From Pomphorhynchus laevis (taxonomy: Eukaryota > Acanthocephala > Palaeacanthocephala > Echinorhynchida > Pomphorhynchidae), in contig WNNJ02002999.1 in assembly GCA_012934845.2 (NCBI GenBank), forward strand, positions 62,001 through 126,000: a DNA stretch of 64,000 bases. The letters run 5' to 3'. The notes beneath the pieces were generated by a model. It had not been told where the DNA came from. It was given only the letters and a program-made list of their open reading frames with translations, and did not search any database. This document shows, piece after piece, positions 47,780 through 58,108 of this stretch. Within the stretch, counting starts at the first letter, position 1. Each line of letters begins with the position of its first letter. Made by a program: the position numbers and the translations under genes.

Positions 47780-50677
47780 TAGTTAATTGTTGAAAAAGAA
47801 TTGGATTTGGCGTTTGAGTACGGCATAGATGTTGATTGGCGGATATGAATAGGCAGTCGATTCCACAAGAGAGGAGCAGCCACAACGAAGGAGCGGAAGC
47901 CAAAAGAGGTAGAGTAGATTGAGACATGTATAAGAAGGGAATTACGGGAACGCAGAGCACAATACACAGTACGAGAATTGTCGAGAAAAGGAAGGTTGAG
48001 AAATGAAGGGGTATGATAAGTTATAAGGCGAAAAGCAATGATAAGAAGACGAATTTAAACACGACAATAAATGGTAGGCCAATCAAGAGAAACAAGATAG
48101 TGGGATGTATGATCAAAACGACGAAGACGGAGGAGAACTCGAACGGCAGCGTTGATGATGCGTTGTAAAGGAAGAAGAGTGGATTTAGGTGAGTTGGAAA
48201 ATAGACTAAGACAGTAATCAAGTCTTGAGAAAAGAAGAGAAGATATGAGAGTCATACAAGGGAAATCGATCAATCTACGAACTTGACGGAGGTTGCGGAG
48301 TATAAAGGTAGATAAGCGTACTTTATCTCTAACGAAAGGCTTTAGTGAAAGTCGGTTGTCGAAATGGAATCCTAGGAAAACAATATTATCAACGATAAGA
48401 AGAATTGCAGAATTTAATGATATGGAGGGAGGTTCTAAGCTGGGGCGTCGAGGGAGGATCCACATTATTTTGGATCTGTTAGGATTCAGAGTAAGACGAA
48501 GCGAAGAAAGATGATTAGAAATTTAAACAAGACAGTCGGAAGCAGAAACACTCAGACCGTAAATATCATAAACAGGTACATGAGCATAGATGAGAATGTC
48601 ATCAGCATATTGCATAACATTGAAGTTAAATTTATGAGAAATCGAAGACAAGTCACCGAGAAGAGAGAAAAGCATAGGGCCTAATACGGAGCCTTGTGAA
48701 CACCGATCGGGATGGATGAAGGATGGGAGAGAGAAGAGTTAGAATAGACGCGAAATGTACGGTTTGACAGATATGAAGAAAACCATGATACAGTGGGTAA
48801 AGAGAAGCCATAATCATGACGAAGGCGATGTAGAAGAATCGAGTGATCGACGATGTCAAAAGCAGACGATAGGTCAAGAGAAACTATGACACTACATAAT
48901 TTATGATCGCGCGAGATGAGTAAGTCATTATAAACTTTAAGACAGGCAATTTCAGTAGAGTGATTAGAGCGCAAAGCGGCTTGGAAGAGAGGAAACAAGT
49001 TAAAGGAAAAGAGATATGTATTAACTTGCTTGAGAACGAGACGCTCAAGGAGTTTAGAGAGGGTTGGGAGAAGTGAGATTGGACGGTACGAAGATGGTAG
49101 TGAGGAGTCGATAGATTGCTTTTTGATGAGAGGACGAACAGTGGCGCATTTCCAGATGGAAGGAAATGTACGGCTACGGATGGACGAGTTGAACAATGTG
49201 GTTAGGAAGGGTGAGATAGAGGAGCAGATATTTTTAAGCAAATGAGTGGGAATTGGGTCAGAAGGAGAGGTTTTTTATTAGGTAATGACAGCAGAACCGA
49301 AGAAACTTCATCAGACGAAACGGGAAGAAGGTGGAATAATTCTGAGAGGGAAGTATTTAAAGAGAAGAGTGGGTACAAAGGAGCTACGAGTAGTAGGGAA
49401 AGTAAATTAGATAGCTTAGTTTGTAGATAAGAAGAAAATTCATAAGGATTTATATTACAAGAAGTAGATGATCGTGAAAGAATTGAGTTTAAGATTTTCC
49501 AATGAGATTTAGAGTTGGAAGATGACTCGAGTTGATTTCGCCAAAAGATAGTATGTTTAGTACTTATAAGAATAAAATGTGAACGGCGTAGAGAAAAGTA
49601 GGCATCACGGAGATTTGGAGGGAGTGAGTTGGGAGAACGTTTAAGAAAACGATTATACACACGAAAAGAGTGACGGAGTCGACGTTTAGAAAGACTACAG
49701 TCAGAATCGAACCAGGGAACATGGCGCAAGCGCTGAGAGCGTCGGAGTCGACTAGGCAGAAGTTTTTTGATAATAGACATAAGTTCAGAATCAAAGAGAA
49801 TGCAGAGATCATCGGGAGAGAGATAGTTAAGAGGTAGTGAAAAGAATGAAGAATTGAGTAAGGCTGTGCAGAGAATAGGGATATCGAGAAGTTTCCAGGG
49901 TCGACTTGGTGTAGATATTGGTGGAGGCGGAGACAGAGGATGGGGACGAGTAAGAGTAAGAGTGACAAGGAAATGATCGGACAAACCGGGATCAGTAATT
50001 GACAAGGAAGTATAGTCATTGAAGCAGATAGGGACAGCAATGATGTCGAGAGCACCGCCGAGAATATGAGTTGGGCTTGTTGAAAGTAATTTATAGTTAA
50101 AATCAGAAAAACGATTAGTTAAAGTGATAGAGTCAGGGTCAGCCGGGCGATCAAGACGAATGTTAAAGTCACCGAGAACAAAAGAAGGAGTATTAGACAA
50201 GGAACAGTGAGCCATAAGATCTGCAAGTTCGGTAAAGAAGATACGTGAGGGGGCAACTGAACCTGGACGGTATACAATCACAAGTTCCAGAGGAAAAGGA
50301 GTTGATAATCTGCATATGAGTAATTCGAACGAGGTGTAACGGATGTTAACGTTGATTTTACGTAAAGACATTGGGTGACGAGCAATGGCAACTATACCGC
50401 CATGGTTAGACGCAGTAGATGTATGAGATGTAATTTGACGAGCTGATTCAACTAAAGAACAACCAGAGCGACATAGACGACGAATAGCAAGATCGTCGGA
50501 GTCACAATGCCAGGATTCGGTAATGCAGAGAATATCGATAGATAATTGACCGAAGATATCAAGGAGCATATCAGCTTTATGAATAATGGAGCGAGTGTTG
50601 AATAGACTAAGACGAAAAGTATGCTTAGGAGCGAGATCGACTAGCGAAAAAGAAAAGGGTGAGAGATGGGACGCCAT
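47780..50677 (-). CDS. LINE ORF2 (endonuclease-reverse transcriptase)
   Basis: The frame 50677-49202 (491 codons) begins MASHLSPFSFSLVDLAPKHT. It holds the endonuclease: SLFNTRSI, DILCITESWH (catalytic Glu), VLGDFNIRLD, DPGLSDHFLV (terminal His). The RT continues at 49241-48681 (VRPLIKKQSIDSSLPSSYRP; VIVSLDLSSAFDIVDHSILL, motif A). A different frame then gives QYADDILIYAH (motif C, about 48600), and 48465-48055 is the connection (LGFHFDNRLSLKPFVRDKVR). It ends near 47780 (RSRNSLLIHVSIYSTSFGFR). About three frame changes. It nicks target DNA and copies the element RNA. Confidence 0.88.
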
Positions 50678-52017
50678 CGAATTTTTGGCCTTGTGTGTAC
50701 AACGTGAAAATTTCCATTGATTTGACGTATAGATAAGGATGACTCGCCTTTTGTTTCACGTCGATGTTTCTCAATGCGAGCTAAATTGAGCCGGGCAATA
50801 TCAGAAGGGGAGCGGTCAGGAAAGATACGACTAGTAGACGAAGTGGTAAGAAGTTTAAAACGTTGGGAAAGTACCAAGGATGCATGTGAACTATGTCGGA
50901 AAACAATTTTTAGGAGTGGAGGACTGAGATGATTGGATTTAGTGGATTTGTTTAAACGGATCAAAGATACAGGAGCGATATTATTGAAGAGGGATGGATT
51001 ATTATCAGGAAGAATGGTTGCTAGGATAGACCTGAAAGCAGATACATCATCATCAAGGCGACATTGAGGAGAAGCAGATTAGGAAACCTTTAAATTAGAT
51101 ATGATAATGCATCAATCGCGCGAAAGAAAACGATTACGTAGTGGTGGACGGAAAGACCTGGTAGCAGTAGAGGCAGAAGAGCAGCTAAACGTGGGAATTA
51201 CAGGGGTGCTAAGTGAAGATTTTAGATAGTTTGGAGCATGTGTGACAGGAGTGGAGTGTTGAATCGGTTGATCGGAGATGTTACTGGAGATGATTTTGAC
51301 GGAAGGATGTAAATTATTGATAGGTGATACGGTTGGAGCATGTGTGACAGAAGTGGATTGTTGAATAGGTTGAACGGAGATGTTACTGGAGATAATTTTG
51401 ACAGAAGGATGTAAATTATTGAGAAGTGATACGGTAGAGGTAGAGTAAGGAGTACGTGAAGAGAAGAAAGAAGTATGAGATGTATTTAGATGTGGGGATG
51501 AATAGGAAAAATGAGGTACGAGATGAAGGCCTTTACTGTTTGCATTGTTAGGAAGATGAAGATTATGGGAAGTTTTATCCGTAGTTAAAGGAGGAGTGTG
51601 TGTGAGAGAAGTTTCAAGAACGGGTTTCATAGATGACGAAGGAGTTAGTAAGCAAACGGATGACGACGATAGATTGGAAGATATGTTGTCGTTTGTTGAT
51701 GTTCCATGTATAACAGCGGTCTGAGTCGACTGAGAGATATCAAGTTTATTTATTGAGCACAAATCTGTTTTGTTAGCGTTCAGAACGTCTCCACCGTTTG
51801 AGTGGTCATTCTTCATTAGCTTACTTACGAGGGCAGCACAACAGAAGCCGCAGAGGAAATTCCGATTTAAAACGTTGTCCTCGTCAGTGAAAGGAATGGC
51901 AACGTGAGTCCAAACATTGCAGTTCTTGTTGTCGCATCCAATTTGCTTTTCGATGTAAGCTTCCTTGACGGACTTAAGTTGCTGGCCGACATTTTTAGTT
52001 AGCTTTCTCTTTGCCAT
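50641..52017 (-). CDS. LINE ORF1 (PHD-like finger plus RRM-like region)
   Basis: The frame at 52017-51112 starts MAKRKLTKNVGQQLKSVKEA. It has a Cys cluster, IGCDNKNCNVWTHVAIPFTD then FLCGFC, resembling the PHD-type finger known from CR1/L2 ORF1 proteins. A Ser/Thr-rich linker follows, with an internal duplication of about 38 residues (NNLHPSVKIISSNISVQPIQ, then NNLHPSVKIISSNISDQPIQ). After a break, 50964-50641 gives the C-terminal part (PLLKIVFRHSSHASLVLSQR; IEKHRRETKGESSLSIRQIN), typical of nucleic-acid-binding ORF1 ends. The end of ORF1 overlaps the start of ORF2 by about 37 bp in another frame. The function is RNA binding in the retrotransposition particle (family knowledge). Confidence 0.8.
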
Positions 52018-52314
52018 AATAAAATGTTAATTAGTTAGTTATAATCAAGAATGTTTAAACTCCGTTAGTCTGCAAGTCGTTAGTTGTAAGTAGCGAGCGG
52101 ATGTCGTCGATGGTTGTCGATGGTTGTCGATAATTGTCAAGCGGATGGTTGTCGTTAGTTGTCATCGAAGGTTGTCGTTGGTCGTCTGGAACTGAAATCT
52201 GGAACTGAAATCGGTTACTGAAATCTGGAACTGAAATCTGGAACTGAAATTTGGAACTGAAATTGTAAGTAGTTTATTAAGCAGCTAAGAAAGTTCAAAG
52301 ATGAATTTTCTCAA

Positions 52315-52548
52315 TTTTTCTGAACTACATTTTCTGAAAATGCTAACAGTAGTTAGCATTATTTTTTATATTCAAAAAAATATAAATTTTTTTATAATAT
52401 AAAAAAAATATAATTCAGAAAATTACAAGGTAATTTTTTGAAGATGCAAACAGAAGTTAGCGAAATATCAAAAATAATTTATTTTTACTTTGATCCAGCT
52501 TCAATAATTATTAATCAATAATTGATCAGTATCAACTATTTAAAAAAT
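52315..52548. mobile_element. Foldback/MITE-like element, second copy
   Basis: Contains TTTCTGAAAATGCTAACAGT, GAAGATGCAAACAGAAGTTA, AACAAGTT-type spacers and ends with GATCAGTATCAACTATTTAA. It is related to 8444-8764. Its left end merges with the LINE leader. Confidence 0.6.
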
Positions 52549-52549
52549 A

Positions 52550-53165
52550 GGTAGAGTAGTTTGGGACACGTAAAAGAAGGGAATTACGGGAACGCAAGGA
52601 ATAGTAAACAGGACGAGAATTGTCGAGAAAAGGAAGGTTGAGAAATGAAGGGGTATGTTTTAATAATACAAATATATTTAACGTGGCAAATGTGTGTCAG
52701 CTGCACGCTTACAAGTCCACTAACACAAAATGAAAAAGTCAAGCAGATAAATTGTTTAAATAGTATTGGATTTGGCGTTTGAAGCACGACAGGGAAGTTC
52801 ATTGGTGTATATGAATGGGCAGATGATTCCACGATAGAGGAGCAGCCACCAGGAAGGAGTGGAGTACAAAGGAGGTAGAGTAGTTTGGGACATGTAGAAT
52901 AAGGGAATTACAGGAACGCAAGGAACAGTAATCAGGACGAGAATTGTCGAGAAAAGGAAGGTTGAGAAATGAAGGAGTATGAAAAGTTACAAGGCGGAAA
53001 GCAATGAGAAGAAGACGAATTTGAACACGACAATAAATTGTAGGCAAATCGAGAAAAGCAAGATGGCAGGATGCATAAACAAAACGACGAAGACGGAGGA
53101 GAACTCGGAATGCGTTGTAAAGGAAGAAGAGTGGATTTAGTCAGCTATCGAAAATTTGACTTAAT
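52550..53165 (-). mobile_element. L2/CR1-type LINE 3' fragments
   Basis: 52676-53165 is a 5'-truncated copy ending in the family 3' block (terminal hairpin worn, 52692-52708). The minus-strand frame 53047-52799 gives MPTIYCRVQIRLLLIAFRLV. 52550-52655 is a scrap of the same region placed directly beyond its 3' end. Confidence 0.8.
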
Positions 53166-53284
53166 TAAATTCGATCTTAATTAAAAGATCGTATTTTACT
53201 CAATTCTGTAAAATCAAAATGAAAAAGTGCCGAATTAAGTTGTGAACACATATTGATTATAGAAATTATAATCAATATAATCAA

Positions 53285-53310
53285 TATTTGATCAGTATCA
53301 ACTATTTAAA
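53285..53310. repeat. Foldback element end
   Basis: ATTTGATCAGTATCAACTAT TTAAATAATG: the same terminal sequence as the elements at 8764 and 52548, standing alone. Confidence 0.6.
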
Positions 53311-53600
53311 TAATGATAATCAATGAAAACGGTAACGAACTACTACACTCGTGTAACCAGGATGGGAAGTTAAACCCTCTAGTTGAACACGGAAGAGGGA
53401 AGGTTGACCATCCCACCGTCAGTCTCAACGGAGAAACCACTTTCCCCATCATTGTTGAGGGAAAATTCATCATTTCCCGTGCTATTCAATTGCCACTTCT
53501 TCCTCTTCTAAGATAGCTTGATTGGGGTCGTCCCGTTAGAGAACGAAGTTCGTTTGTTCGATGTATCTGTGGTAATCGATGAGAAAGAAAAAGGGGGTCA
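53311..53600 (+). other. Unrecognised open stretch
   Basis: An open frame of 67 codons (53313-53516; NPLVEHGRGKVDHPTVSLNG) and a less AT-rich composition. No family recognised. Confidence 0.25.
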
Positions 53601-54000
53601 CCGATACCTCCACCAGCTTAGTAATAATCTTCTGAATTTAGCGAAAAATTTCTCTGTATTTTTTCGATCAGTCTTATTACGTTATCCATTTTGAATTTTG
53701 GCATGACCGCTCTTTTAATATTTGACATCATACCAGCATTGAAAATTGAAGTCTTGTAATCCGCGTGCTTCGTGTGTATGCTCTGGTAACTTTTAAACAA
53801 GATGCACTAGCGTGACCAGGCGGGATGGTTAAGTCCACAGTTGCTGCATAAAGTAACAGTACAGTCGTCAGCACCGCGGTTCCCTTCCTCCAAGCACTGA
53901 CTACGCAAGTTATTGGTAGTTGGCAATTGGACGCGTAATGTTCCAAGTTTTGACAACAGTTACATTGATGATATGTCATACCGTTGCATGATGTGTGCAA
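53600..54000 (-). mobile_element. Zinc-knuckle ORF1 remnant of a Jockey-type LINE
   Basis: Minus-strand frames give YHQCNCCQNLEHYASNCQLP and, after a frame change, TLCSNCGLNHPAW and CILFKSYQSIHTKHADYKTS. CxxCQ-x2-GH-x4-C followed by CxNCG-x-NHPA...C is the usual zinc-knuckle pattern at the end of the first protein of Jockey-superfamily LINEs. No second ORF attached. Confidence 0.55.
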
Positions 54001-54289
54001 ACTTCAAATTACAGCTCATAAAAGGTTTACATGCTGAGTTTTCAGGAACAAGTGCATTAGCCTCGAATGTATCAGCGATTGCTATGGGTAGAGTGCTTCC
54101 CCGTTTTCCCGATATAATATATCAGGAATATAATATTTATTGAATATAATATATTCTTGCAAAGTTTCAATAAGTCATTTTCATTAAGATCCGGTTGTAA
54201 TCTTAAACGAGGATAGAATGGGCCTTGCGAGAACGTGTCTTTATCTTAAAGATTATAATTAAAGAAGTACTCCTTCGCGAGATCTGGTC
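54001..54289. other. Spacer before satellite
   Basis: No gene recognised. Confidence 0.4.
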
Positions 54290-55035
54290 TCAATAACGTC
54301 GTTGTTGCAAGCAATAACGTCGTTGTTGCAAGCAATAACGTCGTTGTTGCAAGCAATAACGTCGTTGTTGCAAGCAATAACGTCGTTGTTGCAAGCAATA
54401 ACGTCGTTGTTGCAAGCAATAACGTCGTTGTTGCAAGCAATAACGTCGTTGTTGCAAGCAATAACGTCGTTGTTGCAAGCAATAACGTCGTTGTTGCAAG
54501 CAATAACGTCGTTGTTGCAAGCAATAACGTCGTTGTTGCAAGCAATAACGTCGTTGTTGCAAGCAATAACGTCGTTGTTGCAAGCAATAACGTCGTTGTT
54601 GCAAGCAATAACGTCGTTGTTGCAAGCAATAACGTCGTTGTTGCAAGCAATAACGTCGTTGTTGCAAGCAATAACGTCGTTGTTGCAAGCAATAACGTCG
54701 TTGTTGCAAGCAATAACGTCGTTGTTGCAAGCAATAACGTCGTTGTTGCAAGCAATAACGTCGTTGTTGGAAGCAATAACGTCGTTGTTGGAAGCAATAA
54801 CGTCATTGTTGCAAGCAATGACGTCGTTGGTGCAAACAATAACGTCATTGGTGCAAACATCAACGTCGTTGGTGCAAACAATAACGTCGTTGGTGCAAGC
54901 AATAACGTCGTTGTTGCAAGTAATTACGTCGTTGTTATATGCAATAACGTCGTTGTTGCAAGTAAAGTCGTTGTTATACGCAATAACGTCGTTATTGCGT
55001 ATAACAACAATAATAATATAGTAACGTCGTTACTC
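54290..55035 (+). repeat. 21-bp satellite array, main block
   Basis: About 22 nearly identical 21-bp units with core AATAACGTCGTTGTTGCAAG (54296-54770). Some ten progressively diverged units (GGTGCAAAC variants, TTATATGC variants) run to 54960. It ends in a perfect palindrome at 54970-55008 and a short irregular stretch. Long Leu/Thr and Gln/Arg repeat frames on both strands follow from the 21-bp period and are not genes. Confidence 0.97.
54970..55008. repeat. Perfect palindrome at array edge
   Basis: GTTGTTATACGCAATAACG, T, CGTTATTGCGTATAACAAC. Built from array sequence. Confidence 0.95.
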
Positions 55036-55042
55036 AACAATA

Positions 55043-55501
55043 TTGGAAAAATACGTAAGTACTAATGATTTCAATTTTAGATCTTTTAAATGTAACAGAA
55101 AAAATTGTATAGTTTGTGATGTTATAAATAATAATTGTATCGTAAGTAATACGACAAACAAATGTTTTTCATTAAATATTAATAATAATTGTAACTGCAA
55201 TACCGCAGGTGTAGTGTATCTAATACAATGCACATGTGGATTGCAATATATAGGAAAAACATATCAAATGTTAAAAACTAGGTTTAGGCAACACATATAT
55301 AATATACAGCATAATAGTCAAACTATATTTCATAAACATGAGATTAATAGGACATGATATTAAAAACTGTAAATTATTTATTTTAGAACATATTATCGAA
55401 GAAAACATTTCAATATTAAATCAAAAACTATTAGAAAAAGAAGATTTTTGGATTAAAACGCTTAATTCCAAGTACCCATTAGGATTGAATGACGTGGTAT
55501 A
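55043..55501 (+). CDS. Naiad GIY-YIG endonuclease domain
   Basis: RSFKCNRKNCIVC is a Cys cluster of the type that precedes Penelope-like GIY-YIG domains. VVYLIQCTCGLQYIGKT contains the GIY (as VVY) and YIG strands. RFRQHIYNI supplies the conserved Arg and His. In the next frame KLFILEHI and FWIKTLNSKYPLGLNDV form the domain's end (FWI-L-T-P-GLN). The domain makes the target nick. No Met start is obvious in frame, and the first codons coincide with the start of similarity to the copy at 33085, so the true 5' end or an upstream exon is unclear. Confidence 0.8.
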
Positions 55502-55628
55502 AGGAATTGGCAGAAGTAGTATAATACATAATAAACAACTATATTATAATAATCCGGTTAAACGCAAACCAAGAAGTCATGGTGATAAAAGGAATAGGAA
55601 AAATAGAGTTAAAAATATTAAAAAAGAT

Positions 55629-57731
55629 ATGTATATAAATGAACAATTAGAAATATTAAAACAACCTTTAAGTGATTATAAGCTGAAAGATCTTTATGTA
55701 AATATAAGAAGTTTTTCTAAAGATATCATATGTTCAATAAATCAAAAATTAATTAACGACTATGATAGGCTAAGTTGTATAATAGACAGTTATTGTAATA
55801 CAAAATACTATAATCGTACAATAAATGTTAATAATAACAATAGAAAATATACATTAACCATAAACTTCATTAATAAATGTATAGATAACATAAATATAGC
55901 CGGACTTTTAAATAATTCTAAAAGTAAAGAAATAATAGGGTCAGATTTAAGTAAATATATTCCTAAAATAAGGTATAAACTCCTACCACCATTAGGACGA
56001 AAAATTTGTAATTATAATAAAGAATTAAAATCAATATGTAACGATAATATTAGAAACATAATGGAAACAGAATGCAATTGTAAAAGTCTTAGTTTTGATA
56101 AAATAAATGAACATATATGTACCCATAATCTAGAATTAATTGAAAATTGTGAATTAAGAAAGCTGCTATCAAAAGGGTATAAATATAGATTAAATAACAA
56201 CAACGACAAAAATAAAATTTACAGTTCGTTATATAATAACTTAAATGATTACTTTAGTAAGCTGATTAATAGTGAAAGCTCGAATATATCTAAGATAAAA
56301 ATTTGGAAAGATTATATATTTGATAAAATTAAAAATAAAATGAAAATAACAAACAATTATAAAAGGAAAGATAAAATTAATAAAGATATGTATAAAGAAC
56401 TTACTAAATTAAAGGATAACTATATAATAACAACTATTGATAAAGCTAGTAATAACTTTGTCTTCATATGCAAAAAGCTTTATTATGATATACTAGTGAA
56501 AGAGGTTAATTCTAATGATTTAAATGTAAATCCAACATATGAACGTAGTGAGTTGAGTTTAGAAACAATTATTACAAGTCACTGTTCTATAATGGATAAA
56601 AAGGGTATAAAGGTTGAATTAGATAATAAAACTATACCTATATTATATTGGAATCCAAAATTACATAAAAATCCAATAAAACCTAGGTTCATATGTAGTG
56701 CGTTTAAATGTACATTAAAACCACTTTCTGTCTATATAAATAAAATACTTAAAGTAATTAAAGCACACTTTAAAAAATATTGCAAGGTAATCGAAATTAA
56801 TACTGGTATAAAACACTATTTCAGTATTAATTCTACAAAAGAATTTTTAGAACAGACAAAAGGAATAAATTTTCAAAATATAAATACATACGATTTTAGT
56901 ACTCTTTATACAAATCTAGGTTTAGTAGATATTAAAGAAGCGTTAGTAAAATTAATTAACCTTATATTCGGAAAAAGATATACATATATATGTTATAATA
57001 ATTATAACGCCTATCTAACAAAAATTAAACCATCAAATAAATATATGGATAAAATTGAATTAATAGAATCCTTAAATATTTTGATAAATCAAAATTATTT
57101 AAAAGTAGGGACATCTATATTTAGACAAGTAAAAGGTGTTCCAATGGGTGGTAATAGTAGCCCAATTATAGCTGACTTGTTTTTAAGCTTTATAGAATAT
57201 GAATTTGTTCATAACTGTGTAAAAACTAAATCTAAACAATATAAATATATGAAATATATGTTTCGATACATTGATGATATATGTGTATTTAATTCTAATA
57301 ATTTTTATTCAATTAGTGAGCACATTTATCCAGAAAGCCTTATTCTTAACAAAACCAATATTAATGATAAAGAAGGTGTATATCTAGATATGAACATTAA
57401 ATTAACATTAACTAAAACTGCTATTAATTTATATCGTAAAGATGACATATTTAAATTTACAAGAAACATATTTTTGCATGAGCATTCATGCATACCATAT
57501 AATATAAAATATAATACATTAAATAATGAAATTTTAAGAATTGCAACAATATGTAATGATATTGGATTTCTTCAAAATCATTTAAATAATTTAATAGATA
57601 CATATTTTAAACTAGGTTACTATAAAAATAACATCAAGCAGAAAATAGTAAAATATATAAATCAACACAATAATATAAAGAATAAATTTAAACTCTTAAG
57701 TGGCAAATTTTTATGGATGGATAATAAATAA
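55629..57731 (+). CDS. Naiad reverse transcriptase, 700 codons
   Basis: An open frame of full RT length. CNC at residues 149-151 is the linker CxC motif. IDKA at 270-273 corresponds to the DKG block of Penelope-like RTs. LYWNPKLHKNPIKPRF at 339-354 is the RT2 block. DFSTLYTNL at 422-430 is motif A with its catalytic Asp. An extra segment (about 440-495: IFGKRYTYICYNNYNAYLTK) is where the insertion-in-fingers domain shared with telomerase RT is expected. GVPMGGNSSP at 503-512 is motif B and FRYIDD at 545-550 motif C with both Asp residues. The thumb and C terminus end WMDNK. Catalytically complete by inspection. Lys/Asn/Ile content follows the AT-rich genome. Confidence 0.93.
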   Translation: MYINEQLEILKQPLSDYKLKDLYVNIRSFSKDIICSINQKLINDYDRLSCIIDSYCNTKYYNRTINVNNNNRKYTLTINFINKCIDNINIAGLLNNSKSKEIIGSDLSKYIPKIRYKLLPPLGRKICNYNKELKSICNDNIRNIMETECNCKSLSFDKINEHICTHNLELIENCELRKLLSKGYKYRLNNNNDKNKIYSSLYNNLNDYFSKLINSESSNISKIKIWKDYIFDKIKNKMKITNNYKRKDKINKDMYKELTKLKDNYIITTIDKASNNFVFICKKLYYDILVKEVNSNDLNVNPTYERSELSLETIITSHCSIMDKKGIKVELDNKTIPILYWNPKLHKNPIKPRFICSAFKCTLKPLSVYINKILKVIKAHFKKYCKVIEINTGIKHYFSINSTKEFLEQTKGINFQNINTYDFSTLYTNLGLVDIKEALVKLINLIFGKRYTYICYNNYNAYLTKIKPSNKYMDKIELIESLNILINQNYLKVGTSIFRQVKGVPMGGNSSPIIADLFLSFIEYEFVHNCVKTKSKQYKYMKYMFRYIDDICVFNSNNFYSISEHIYPESLILNKTNINDKEGVYLDMNIKLTLTKTAINLYRKDDIFKFTRNIFLHEHSCIPYNIKYNTLNNEILRIATICNDIGFLQNHLNNLIDTYFKLGYYKNNIKQKIVKYINQHNNIKNKFKLLSGKFLWMDNK

Positions 57732-57770
57732 TATACTTTGCATTAGAATAAGATACTAGATAGTTATTTC

Positions 57771-57873
57771 AGAGGAAATACATCATTAGCATGTATTTGG
57801 CCCCGCTGCTATGTTGGGTAGAGGAGTTAGGGGCCGAAACCTGATAGCATAGCAGTTCCTCCTGATGACCTCT
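57771..57873 (+). ncRNA. Naiad 3' structured module
   Basis: Pairings visible: AGAGG 57771-57775 with CCTCT 57869-57873; hairpin AAATACAT 57776-57783 with ATGTATTT 57791-57798; GGCCCC 57799-57804 with GGGGCC 57830-57835; CTGCTATG 57806-57813 with CATAGCAG 57848-57855. The last two cross, so they form a pseudoknot. CTGATGA (57862-57868) directly precedes the closing stem and AAA follows its other strand, as in a hammerhead core but without the exact GAAA register. Copies exist throughout the window. Likely role: 3' end recognition, processing or self-cleavage (inference). Confidence 0.6.
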
Positions 57874-57940
57874 AATTCTTATTCTGATACAACGTCTGTT
57901 ATTTATTAGTCAATTCATAAAAATGACGTTTATTTTAAAT

Positions 57941-57971
<31 letters not shown>

Positions 57972-58108
57972 ACTTGATTAAAATTATAGAAAATCTAAAA
58001 ACAATTAATTAATTTTATTATTTAATTATTAAATTTTGATTTAGCATTATTATGTTTTGTTTATTTTATAATTATATAACACTACGTAGACTCAGTTAGC
58101 TGATTTAA

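Larger units (their letters stand above)
47690..52270 (-). mobile_element. L2/CR1-type LINE, most complete copy
   Basis: From its 5' side: leader with TTCAGTTCCAGATTTCAG repeats (52270-52018), ORF1 (52017 to about 50650), ORF2 (50677 to about 47780), and a 3' end with the hairpin at 47712-47728 then CACGTTAAATAAATTATTG. All parts of an autonomous two-ORF non-LTR element are present in order, with about four frame breaks in total. Several truncated relatives lie at 9, 25, 28, 53 and 61 kb. Confidence 0.93.
55036..58108 (+). mobile_element. Naiad-type Penelope-like element, nearly whole
   Basis: A GIY-YIG endonuclease region (55043 to about 55500) precedes the RT (55629-57731), the reverse of canonical Penelope order. 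A CxC motif stands between endonuclease and RT core. These are the marks of the Naiad group of N-terminal-endonuclease Penelope-like elements. The 3' module (57731-57910) and an AT-rich tail end in ACGTAGACTCAGTTAGCTGA TTTAA at 58108. The element lies inside the 21-bp satellite, which resumes immediately as TTGGTGCAAGCAATAACG. Endonuclease and RT are not in one open frame; about two breaks separate them. Confidence 0.93.

Noticed and set aside
54246-55021. Frames of 153-239 codons in the satellite at 54.3 kb
   Set aside because: Same reason: period divisible by three.
55060-55095. 26-bp intron in the Naiad leader (GTAAGTACTAAT...TTTTAG)
   Set aside because: The frame reads through it into a sensible Cys-cluster region and removal would shift frame; noted only as a curiosity.
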